Source: Palaeococcus pacificus DY20341 (GTDB lineage Archaea; Methanobacteriota_B; Thermococci; Thermococcales; Thermococcaceae). From it: a DNA stretch of 64,000 nt. A program made the position numbers and the translations under genes. The notes below the pieces were generated by a model. It made no database searches. It saw only the letters and a list, made by a program, of their open reading frames with translations, and had not been told where the DNA came from. The stretch covers positions 372,001 through 436,000 of the forward strand of contig NZ_CP006019.1 of NCBI RefSeq assembly GCF_000725425.1. Direction: 5' to 3'. Every line of letters begins with the position of its first letter. Positions within the stretch are counted from its first letter, which is position 1. This document shows positions 1 to 6,891 of the stretch, piece after piece.

Positions 1-474
1 GCAAAAACATTCAAAACTTTAAGTGAGATTCAGAGCACCTTTGAAATACCTATGGGAGAAATATATAATCTTGTAGCTCCAGTGAGCGATGAAAACATTG
101 ACACCGCTAAAAGGATGGCCATCCTAAAGGCCTGCCAGAGGATGGAGGTTAAAAAGTTCAAGCGCTACATAATAGCCACATCCAGAGTCTCAGCCTATGA
201 GTCGCTGGCATGCAAAACGTTCCTTCAGCTTGGAGCAGATGTAGCTATAGTTGGTAGCGATAAAGAGGGGGTTAGGATATCTGCGAGGGCCAGGGAGTAT
301 TTGACTAAGAAAGGCCTTCACTTGGGAAAGCTTATGGAGAAAGTTGGCCCAATCATTGAGGGCTCTGGAGGCGGCCACTCAGGTGCTGCCGGTGCTAACG
401 GTAAGAAAAATCTTGATAAGGCTATGAAGTTTTTGGTCAGTGAAATTGAGAAGTTTTTAAAGGCCTTGTCTTAG
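1..474 (+). CDS. DHH-family phosphoesterase, C-terminal part (5' end outside window)
   Basis: The reading frame is open from base 1 (A-K-T-F-K-T...) through the first in-window ATG at 52, so this is the 3' end of a longer gene and not a 140-residue protein. The visible part is a DHHA1-type domain: a small alpha/beta region ending in the hallmark glycine-rich motif GSGGGHSGAAG (around residue 120 of the visible piece), which in DHH/RecJ/NrnA proteins contacts the nucleic-acid or phosphodiester substrate. The catalytic DHH half must lie upstream. Thermococcales carry several RecJ-like and NrnA-like DHH proteins; without the N-terminus I cannot say which this is. The next gene starts 56 bases downstream on the same strand. 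Confidence 0.75.
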   Translation, partial: AKTFKTLSEIQSTFEIPMGEIYNLVAPVSDENIDTAKRMAILKACQRMEVKKFKRYIIATSRVSAYESLACKTFLQLGADVAIVGSDKEGVRISARAREYLTKKGLHLGKLMEKVGPIIEGSGGGHSGAAGANGKKNLDKAMKFLVSEIEKFLKALS

Positions 475-530
475 TGCATGGAAGCTTTAGATTTTTAAGG
501 TGAACGACTAACTTTAGTTAAGGTGGTAGT

Positions 531-863
531 ATGGCAAGATGTCCAATATGCGGAGAGGCTCTGAAGTGGGAGGATTTGATGGAGCAGATGATCGTGCTGG
601 ATAATTTTAAAGCTCTTTTGGATGACAAGGACGCGTTTTTAAGTACCCTCAGTGAGTTTGTGTTTAAGTGCCCCCATTGTGAGGAGGAGTTTTATGGAAA
701 GGCTTTGGATATGAAGGAAGCCAGCAGAGTTTTTGAGCTCTTGAATGACTTTAAAGGGAGCATAGACTATGAGAGAGGTAAGGTTAAATTAAAGCTCACC
801 AACCTCATTGCTCTAGATGTTATGCTTGAGGAGTGGGATAAGAGAGTAGGGCGAGGAAAATGA
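531..863 (+). CDS. Small zinc-ribbon protein, unknown function
   Basis: A 110-residue protein with two CxxC knuckles, CPIC at residues 4-7 and CPHC at 47-50, which would bind one zinc ion in a split ribbon. About 40 helical, acidic residues separate the knuckles, and a C-terminal part of about 60 residues follows. The ATG is preceded by AAGGTGGT, a good ribosome site. Its stop overlaps the start of the next gene (ATGA), so the two are probably translated together. No family is recognised with confidence. Regulatory or RNA/protein-binding roles are possible but not shown by the sequence. Confidence 0.7.
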   Translation: MARCPICGEALKWEDLMEQMIVLDNFKALLDDKDAFLSTLSEFVFKCPHCEEEFYGKALDMKEASRVFELLNDFKGSIDYERGKVKLKLTNLIALDVMLEEWDKRVGRGK

Positions 864-1936
864 TGTTGGATAATATTAAGGCTCTTTTGGGAAAGGGCGA
901 TGTTGATGGGGCACTTAAGCTGGTGCTTTCCTTAAAAGATAGGATGCTAAAGATGGAGCTCCTCACATATATGATTCAGGAGCTTGGTGAGGATTATGTA
1001 GAATATCCAATTCTGCTATCTGAGAGCTTAGCGACAATAGCTTCCCTCGCAGAGGATAGAGATAAAGTTAAGGCTTTGGCCTTGTTGAGCTATGCTCTGG
1101 CTAGTGCAGGCGATGAAAAAAAAGCCGAGAAGTTCATTAAAGAAGCACTGAGCGTTGCTAAAAAGATATACTATCCCATATGGAAAGCCGAAGCTTTGGC
1201 ATATGTAGCTTATTACTTGGGTCTTATCGGAGATACAAAAAGTGCATTTTACTATTTTAACATAGCTTTGGAGACTCTTGAAAAGTCAAATGAGGTGTAT
1301 TCGGCTGTTCTGCCAGTTATGTCGCTAATTGCTGACCTATCGCTTGAAGTTGGGGACTCGCTGGAAACTGAAGAAGCTATTGACTTCTATTCACTATCAA
1401 GACAGATATACACGTCAATGAAGAAATTCGTCAGTGCATCTCAAGTTGAAGAAAAAATCCACATGGTGAAAGAGGCCTTCAAAGAGGGCAGTTTAGCTGT
1501 TAAAAGGGCTCTTGAAAAGGGGGATATTGACAGGGCTATTGCAATTGTTAAGTACCTGTCCCCAGAGGAGAAGGTCGCGGCTCTTTTAGATATCTCCTAT
1601 TGGCTCTTCCTTCATGAAAGAGAGGACTTAGCTAGGACGTTGCTCTCGGATGTCTTTGATATTATGCTCATTAAAAAAATTAAGCCTAATGATTTGGAGC
1701 TGTTCGTAGTTGCATACAAGTTTATTAAGATTGGTCTTCTCGATGAAGCTTTGACAGTAGCGGGTGTTATTGAGGATGTGGATGAGGCATCAAAGATACT
1801 CTCTGAGATTGCGTTGGCCTACGCACGCTTTGGAAATGAAAACAAAGCCTTAAGCATTGCTGAGGCTATTCAAAATGAGGCAATTAAGAAAAAGCTGTTA
1901 AAGAGGTTGGGTGGTGAAGATGTGGGATACGAGTAA
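860..1936 (+). CDS. Helical-repeat (TPR-like) protein, unknown function
   Basis: A 358-residue, almost wholly alpha-helical protein. Repeated segments of the kind '[24 protein letters not shown]', '[15 protein letters not shown]' and '[13 protein letters not shown]' recur at 30-40 residue spacing and resemble TPR or related solenoid repeats that bind partner proteins. There is no signal peptide, membrane segment or catalytic motif. The start overlaps the zinc-ribbon gene by 4 bases (ATGA), and the end overlaps the tRNA-binding gene that follows, so this is the middle of a three-gene operon. An adaptor or scaffold role is inferred from the fold only. Confidence 0.7.
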   Translation: MMLDNIKALLGKGDVDGALKLVLSLKDRMLKMELLTYMIQELGEDYVEYPILLSESLATIASLAEDRDKVKALALLSYALASAGDEKKAEKFIKEALSVAKKIYYPIWKAEALAYVAYYLGLIGDTKSAFYYFNIALETLEKSNEVYSAVLPVMSLIADLSLEVGDSLETEEAIDFYSLSRQIYTSMKKFVSASQVEEKIHMVKEAFKEGSLAVKRALEKGDIDRAIAIVKYLSPEEKVAALLDISYWLFLHEREDLARTLLSDVFDIMLIKKIKPNDLELFVVAYKFIKIGLLDEALTVAGVIEDVDEASKILSEIALAYARFGNENKALSIAEAIQNEAIKKKLLKRLGGEDVGYE

Positions 1937-2645
1937 GGACTACCGCTTACTGGTTGCCGAAAAGTCGGTAGAGCTCTTCCTCAAGACAATTGAAGGTGCT
2001 AAATTTAAAGGCAAATGGGATAAAAAGAACGCCGTGAGGCTTGGAAAGGAGATGATACCAGAGCTTCAGGCTCTTAGGTACTCCTATCTTGAGCCAAGTG
2101 CATTGGTGGAAGCTCCGCAGATGAAAGCACTCAAGGAGAAAGCTCAAGGAATAATTGAAGCCCTTGGAGGAGAGGATTGGTACCACCGCTTTTTAGATCT
2201 TGCTGATAGAAATGAACGTGAGAATGTGGAAGAAGCAATAGCTAAAATTCGCTTTTTCCTGAATACAATACTAAACCTCGACAAACGCTTAGCTCTAGGC
2301 AAGATCAACGACCCGATAATAGGCATAGACATCAAAGTCGGTGAAGTTATGAGTGTAGGAAAGCACCCCAACGCTGACAAGCTTCTTGTATGCAATGTCA
2401 ACATTGGTGAGAGGGCAATTACAGTCGTTACGAATGACTTGAGCGTTAAAGACAACGATAGAGTAGCTGTAGCATTGTTGCCGCCAGCCAACTTTAGGGG
2501 CATAACAAGCGAGGGAATGTTTTTGGGGGCTGGAGAAGGCGTGTTAAAGGATGTTAAGGGCGAAGTCGGCGGACTTCCAAAGGGCATACCCTTGGAGGCC
2601 CTCAACGAGGCTAGAAATTTAGTGGAAGCCTTTTTGAAGGCGTGA
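1920..2645 (+). CDS. tRNA-binding (EMAP/Trbp111-like) domain protein
   Basis: The N-terminal 120 residues are helical. From about residue 135 a tRNA-binding OB-fold follows, with the typical run [20 protein letters not shown], then V-N-I-G and a later [13 protein letters not shown] segment. This domain is found at the C-terminus of methionyl- and phenylalanyl-tRNA synthetases and as free tRNA chaperones. The frame can be read from a GTG at 1911, but ATG 1920 sits behind GGTGGTGA and is the better start, giving 241 residues. The gene overlaps the end of the TPR-like gene by 17 bases. A role in binding tRNA or structured RNA is well supported by the domain; the specific partner is unknown. Confidence 0.8.
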   Translation: MWDTSKDYRLLVAEKSVELFLKTIEGAKFKGKWDKKNAVRLGKEMIPELQALRYSYLEPSALVEAPQMKALKEKAQGIIEALGGEDWYHRFLDLADRNERENVEEAIAKIRFFLNTILNLDKRLALGKINDPIIGIDIKVGEVMSVGKHPNADKLLVCNVNIGERAITVVTNDLSVKDNDRVAVALLPPANFRGITSEGMFLGAGEGVLKDVKGEVGGLPKGIPLEALNEARNLVEAFLKA

Positions 2646-2670
2646 TTTTCTTTTCTCTTTCCACTCGTTG

Positions 2671-3504
2671 TCAAAGGCACTCTAAGCATTTCTCGTAGTC
2701 CTCCCTGCTCAACCGCCACCCCATTGCTCCAAAGTTTTCCCTTATGTGCTCTTTGCTTCCGGCTTTTGGAATTGCTATCACATTTTCCTTCCATATGAGC
2801 CAGTTTAGGGCAACCTGGGCGGCAGTTCTATTGTATCGCTTTCCTATTTCCCTTAAGCATTGATTTCTAGCTAGTGTTCCCTTTTCTAGGGGAGTGTAAG
2901 CGATTAAAGCCATATCCTCATTTGCCATATACTCTAAAAGCCCTCCTTCCACCCACCTATCTTTGAGCGAATACTTAACCTCGTTTGCCACTATCTCATA
3001 CCGCTTCATGATTTCTTGAGACCTCTTCAGCAGTTCCAAATCAAAATTGCTCGCTCCTATGTACCTTATTATGCCTTCATCAACCAGCTCTTCAAGAGCG
3101 TATAGTGTTTCTTTTATTTTTTCAAAGCTATTTCTTGGCCAGTGGAGGAGGTATAAATCAATATAAGTCCCCAACCGCTTTACGCTTGCCCTTGCAGCTT
3201 TTTTGGCTTTCCCATAGCCAAAGTGTGTTGGCCACACTTTGCTTATGATGAAGATGTCCTCCCGCTCATACCCTTTTATTGCCTCACCAACGAGCTCTTC
3301 GCTGTGACCTGCGCCATAGAATTCGGCCGTATCAATTAGGTTTATCCCTAAGTCGAGGCCATATCGCAGGGCTTCAATACTCTCTCTATCTCGTGAATAG
3401 TCAGGGCTCTCAAAGCCCCCGATTCCCCAAGTACCAAGTCCAATTGCCGAAACTTTGTCTTCACCAATCCTCTTAAGGTCTCTAAAAATTGGTACTCTTC
3501 TCAC
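2671..3504 (-). CDS. Aldo/keto reductase
   Basis: A TIM-barrel NAD(P)H-dependent oxidoreductase reducing aldehydes or ketones. The catalytic tetrad is complete: Asp58 and Tyr63 (LIDTAEFYG), Lys89 (IISKVW) and His121 (LYLLHWP). The C-terminal cofactor region reads IPKAGSKEHIREN, the usual phosphate-binding motif. The frame begins with GTG at 3513, but a second GTG at 3504 lies 4 bases after GGTGAG and is the likelier start (277 residues). The gene converges with the tRNA-binding gene (25-base gap). The substrate cannot be read from sequence. Confidence 0.85.
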   Translation of the reverse strand: MRRVPIFRDLKRIGEDKVSAIGLGTWGIGGFESPDYSRDRESIEALRYGLDLGINLIDTAEFYGAGHSEELVGEAIKGYEREDIFIISKVWPTHFGYGKAKKAARASVKRLGTYIDLYLLHWPRNSFEKIKETLYALEELVDEGIIRYIGASNFDLELLKRSQEIMKRYEIVANEVKYSLKDRWVEGGLLEYMANEDMALIAYTPLEKGTLARNQCLREIGKRYNRTAAQVALNWLIWKENVIAIPKAGSKEHIRENFGAMGWRLSREDYEKCLECL

Positions 3505-3633
3505 AGCTCTCACCTGAAACTAAGTTTTTTCCTATCCTTATTAAGTTTTCATTTAAACGCTAAGTTGTTCATTACAAAAGCTATGCGTCAATTGTTATAA
3601 ACTTTGAAAACCAATTAAATTTAGGTGGCGCTG

Positions 3634-4779
3634 ATGGTGAGTTCATACTTTAAGGGCATTCTCCTCAATCTTGGCTTGGATGAGGAGCGTATTGAAGTTC
3701 TTGAAAATAAAGGGGGTATAGTAGAGGATGAGTTTGAAGGAATGAGATACCTCAGGCTTAAGGATTCTGCGAGGAGTTTGCGAAGGGGCACAGTTGTTTT
3801 TGATGAACACAACATAATTTTAGGATTTCCTCATATAAAACGGGTTGTTCAGCTTGAGAATGGCATAAGGAGGGCGTTTAAACGAAAACCCTTCTACGTC
3901 GAGGAAAAAGTTGATGGCTACAACGTTAGGGTTGCTAAAATTGGAGAAAAGATCTTGGTGTTTACGAGGGGAGGATTCGTTTGCCCCTTTACGACGGAGC
4001 GTATTGAAGACTTCATAACTTTGGATTTCTTTAAGGATTATCCTAACATGGTGTTATGCGGTGAAATGGCAGGGCCTGAAAGTCCCTATTTAGTGGAAGG
4101 CCCTCCATACGTTAAAGAGGACATTCAATTTTTCCTCTTTGACATCCAAGAGAAGAAAACAGGACGCTCTCTTCCTGTAGAGGAGCGATTAAAATTGGCC
4201 GAGGAGTATGGAATTCCGAGCGTTGAAGTCTTTGGTTTGTATGATTTAAGTAGGATAGACGAGCTTCATGCGCTCATTGATCGGCTTACCAAGGAGAAGA
4301 GAGAAGGTATAGTGATGAAGAGTCCGGACATGAAAAAAATCGTCAAATACGTTACTCCTTATGCAAACATTAATGATATCAAAATTGGCGCGAGGATTTT
4401 CTTCGATTTGCCTCACGGCTACTTCATGCAACGTATTAAGAGGCTGGCTTTTTACCTTGCCGAGAGGAAGATTAGAGGAGAAGAGTTTGATGAGTACGCT
4501 AGAGCATTGGGAAAAGTTCTCTTAGAGCCCTTTGTCGAGAGCATATGGGATATTTCGAGCGGTGACGATGAAATAGCGGAACTCTTCACTGTTCGGGTCA
4601 AAAAGCTTGAAACTGCTCATAAAATGGTGACTCACTTCGAAAGACTGCGCTTAAAAATTCACATAGACGACATAGAAGTTCTTGACAATGGTTACTGGAG
4701 GATAACATTCAAACGTGTTTATCCTGATGCAACAAAAGAGATGAGGGAACTTTGGAACGGGCATGCTTTCGTTGATTAG
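3634..4779 (+). CDS. ATP-dependent RNA ligase, Rnl3/Pab1020 family
   Basis: A nucleotidyltransferase that joins RNA ends or circularises RNA. The ligase motif I, EKVDG, puts the adenylated lysine at residue 92. Further motifs are visible: FTRGGF (motif Ia/III area), GEMAGPESPY (motif III), REGIVMKSP (motif IV) and KIVKYV (motif V). Length (381 residues) and the C-terminal dimerisation-type domain match the thermococcal Pab1020 ligases (TIGR01209-like). The ATG at 3634 follows AGGTGGCG; a GTG at 3625 is a weaker alternative. It converges with the RNA-ligase partner gene and the two overlap by 4 bases. Natural substrates in Thermococcales are incompletely known; box C/D RNA circles have been linked to this family. 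Confidence 0.9.
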   Translation: MVSSYFKGILLNLGLDEERIEVLENKGGIVEDEFEGMRYLRLKDSARSLRRGTVVFDEHNIILGFPHIKRVVQLENGIRRAFKRKPFYVEEKVDGYNVRVAKIGEKILVFTRGGFVCPFTTERIEDFITLDFFKDYPNMVLCGEMAGPESPYLVEGPPYVKEDIQFFLFDIQEKKTGRSLPVEERLKLAEEYGIPSVEVFGLYDLSRIDELHALIDRLTKEKREGIVMKSPDMKKIVKYVTPYANINDIKIGARIFFDLPHGYFMQRIKRLAFYLAERKIRGEEFDEYARALGKVLLEPFVESIWDISSGDDEIAELFTVRVKKLETAHKMVTHFERLRLKIHIDDIEVLDNGYWRITFKRVYPDATKEMRELWNGHAFVD

Positions 4780-5363
4780 CTCCATTTTTCAACGAGCTCG
4801 TCTAAAACTTCCTTAAACTTCACAGCATCAACCCACTTAATCCCCATTTTTTGAGCCCACGTTAAAATGCCTACATCGGCAGATACAATCGTTGCATCGA
4901 GCTCTTTGGCTAAAAGGATTAGCTCAAAGTCTTCTTTGCTGTCTACTATCCCCTCTCTCAGAGCACGTCTATAGTTGCGCCTTAGTTTTTGGATAATTCT
5001 GTCTACACTGCTTGTATCGATTACGCTTTCCCTAACGGCAGTTTCCGCTACTCTAAGGCCTTTGTCAATTCTCCTCCTAATGTCTTCTATTAGTTCGTAA
5101 ACCACAAATGCCGGGATTTTAATGTCGTGAACGTTTGGAGGCTTTTTGATTATATAAATCTCAATATCCGGAGAAACTTCTTCCTCTTCAACAAAGTTCA
5201 TAATCTCCCTATGAATGCCGGGAGAAACGTAGAATTCAACGCTCCCAAAAAGCTTCTCAGCATAGTTTAGGAAAGTTTTCATCGCCTCTGTTGGATTTTT
5301 CCCAAACTTTGCTCTCACGTCGGGATTAACGAAAATGCTCGTATCGAGGACAAACCTAATCAT
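4776..5363 (-). CDS. RNA ligase partner protein (PIN-like)
   Basis: A 195-residue protein of the 'RNA ligase partner' family, known only by its association with Rnl3-type ligase genes. It looks like a PIN nuclease: an acidic start (FVLDTSIFVNPD, residues 4-15), an internal acidic segment (SKEDFELILLAKE) and a second acid cluster (TIVSADVGILTWA) that could complete a metal site. ATG 5363 is chosen; a GTG at 5372 is in frame. It is transcribed toward the ligase and overlaps its 3' end by 4 bases, an arrangement that links the two genes without co-transcription. Nuclease activity is inferred, not established. Confidence 0.8.
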   Translation of the reverse strand: MIRFVLDTSIFVNPDVRAKFGKNPTEAMKTFLNYAEKLFGSVEFYVSPGIHREIMNFVEEEEVSPDIEIYIIKKPPNVHDIKIPAFVVYELIEDIRRRIDKGLRVAETAVRESVIDTSSVDRIIQKLRRNYRRALREGIVDSKEDFELILLAKELDATIVSADVGILTWAQKMGIKWVDAVKFKEVLDELVEKWS

Positions 5364-5416
5364 TGCAACCACAAGATTATTTAGGGCTTTAAAGTTTAAA
5401 ATACTTGGTGATGCTT

Positions 5417-6628
5417 ATGAAAGTTGGAGTCGTTTTTGGAGTCAGCGAACTCGCAAATCCCAAGGATTTCGAGAAGAAGACTTCAAAGTTTTTAACTGAA
5501 CTGGCTAATGAGTTTGATGTTGAAGGCGGCATTTTTGTATCAATTAAGAAGGATGTTAAGGATGCTAGAGAGGAAGGAATAGATTTTAACAAAGTTGATG
5601 TTCTCCTCCTGTATCCTTTGACCGGTGGGACTGAAAATGCTCTAAAGGAATTCTCTATCTATAGAAAGCCCATTGTTCTCTTTGGGGATGCTTTCAACAA
5701 CTCCATAGCTGCTGCTGTTGAGCTTAGGGAGTACTTTAGGGAGCATTTGATACCTACTACGATGGTTAAGAGCTTCGATGAGCTTAAGGCCGCTCTTCTC
5801 GGCTACGAAGATATGAAGGAGCTCTTAGGAAAGTTCTTGAAGATGCGTTTAGGCCTCATTGGGCGCGCTTCGCCTTGGCTCATAAACGAGAGCTTTAATC
5901 CCCCTTATGTCCATATAAGCCTGAAGAAGTTTTACGAGTACTACGATAGAGTTACCGACGCAGAAGGGTGGAAGGTCGTCGAGGAGATAGTCGCTAGGGC
6001 TAGGAATATTAAAGAGCCCAGCAGAGAAGACCTCATCAAAGCAGGGAGAATCTATGTGGCATTGAAAAACATAATTGATGACTACAAACTTGATGGATTC
6101 GCGATTGGTTGCTTTGACCTTATAGGTAAAATTAAGGGTACTCCTTGCTTGGCTTTGGCTATGTTCAACGCCCAGGGAATCCCTGCAGCGTGTGAGGGTG
6201 AGCTAAACTCGCTCTTGGGCATGGTGATAGCGCGCAGATTCTTCAACAAGCCGGCTTTTATGGGCAATATAGCAGATTATGGGGAAGATTACATAATTTT
6301 AGCTCACTGCACAGCTCCGTTGATATCTTCGTATGTTTTAAGGTCTCACTTTGAGAGCGGTATAGGCGTTGGTGTTGAAGTCGAGCTTCCAAGAGGTAGG
6401 GCGTCCATCTTAAAGATTAACGGTAGAAAAGCGGTAGTTGCTGGTGTGGAAGTTGTGGACAGGGAGAGGAGCAACTACAGGTGCAGAACGCAGATGAAGC
6501 TTAGGATAGAAGACGCCAGGGAGTTCATAGATGGCACTTTAGGAAACCACCACCTTTTAATCTACGTGGACAGTGAGGAGCTGGCAGACCTTTTAAGCGA
6601 GCTCGGCTTTGAGGTTATGCTCTACTGA
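5417..6628 (+). CDS. L-fucose-isomerase-like protein, function unknown
   Basis: A 403-residue cytosolic protein related to the FucI/AraI isomerase superfamily. The N-terminal Rossmann-like halves (MKVGVVFGVS, DVLLLYPLTGGTE) are followed by superfamily landmarks: ACEGELNSLLGM (metal-binding Glu), AHCTAP, and near the C-terminus GNHHLLIYVD (metal-binding His). True L-fucose isomerases are near 590 residues, so this is a shorter relative and may act on another sugar or sugar phosphate. ATG 5417 follows GGTGAT; the frame also contains TTG 5405, GTG 5408 and ATG 5411. It stands alone, divergent from the PIN-like gene and convergent with a 56-residue gene 4 bases away. Confidence 0.7.
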   Translation: MKVGVVFGVSELANPKDFEKKTSKFLTELANEFDVEGGIFVSIKKDVKDAREEGIDFNKVDVLLLYPLTGGTENALKEFSIYRKPIVLFGDAFNNSIAAAVELREYFREHLIPTTMVKSFDELKAALLGYEDMKELLGKFLKMRLGLIGRASPWLINESFNPPYVHISLKKFYEYYDRVTDAEGWKVVEEIVARARNIKEPSREDLIKAGRIYVALKNIIDDYKLDGFAIGCFDLIGKIKGTPCLALAMFNAQGIPAACEGELNSLLGMVIARRFFNKPAFMGNIADYGEDYIILAHCTAPLISSYVLRSHFESGIGVGVEVELPRGRASILKINGRKAVVAGVEVVDRERSNYRCRTQMKLRIEDAREFIDGTLGNHHLLIYVDSEELADLLSELGFEVMLY

Positions 6629-6632
6629 CTTT

Positions 6633-6803
6633 TCATTTTCTTAATATTCTGGCAAAAAAGCGCTTAATCCTTGTGGATAATGAGACCTTCTCATATTTTT
6701 CTCCAAGTGCCCTCTCTTGCTGGGCCTTCATTATGGCGAGTTTTCTCTCGACTTCTTTAGCTTTGTATCTTGATTCAGGTTCACGGGGAAGAACACCACG
6801 CAT
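6633..6803 (-). CDS. Small basic protein, 56 residues, unknown
   Basis: A short gene that begins MRGVLPREPESRYK and ends RIKRFFARILRK before TGA. The middle (residues 12-40) is a charged amphipathic helix rich in Lys, Glu and Gln, and the tail is strongly basic. The ATG at 6803 is preceded by a near-perfect ribosome site, GGAGGTGGTTG, the best reason to believe the gene. It lies 88 bases downstream of the end of the TRAP permease gene on the same strand and converges with the fucose-isomerase-like gene with only 4 bases between stops. No family is recognised; a nucleic-acid- or ribosome-binding peptide is possible given the charge. Confidence 0.65.
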   Translation of the reverse strand: MRGVLPREPESRYKAKEVERKLAIMKAQQERALGEKYEKVSLSTRIKRFFARILRK

Positions 6804-6891
6804 GCAACCACCTCCATATTTTTGTCAGCATTGCTTAAAAGCTCTACCCTCATTGATAGAAAATGCTAAAGAAAGTAAGAAAAGAGGAAAC

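Noticed and set aside
2144-2794. 216-residue frame on the minus strand over the tRNA-binding gene
   Set aside because: It is the reverse shadow of a well-supported gene, rich in Ser, Leu and Pro, and has no ribosome site or domain.
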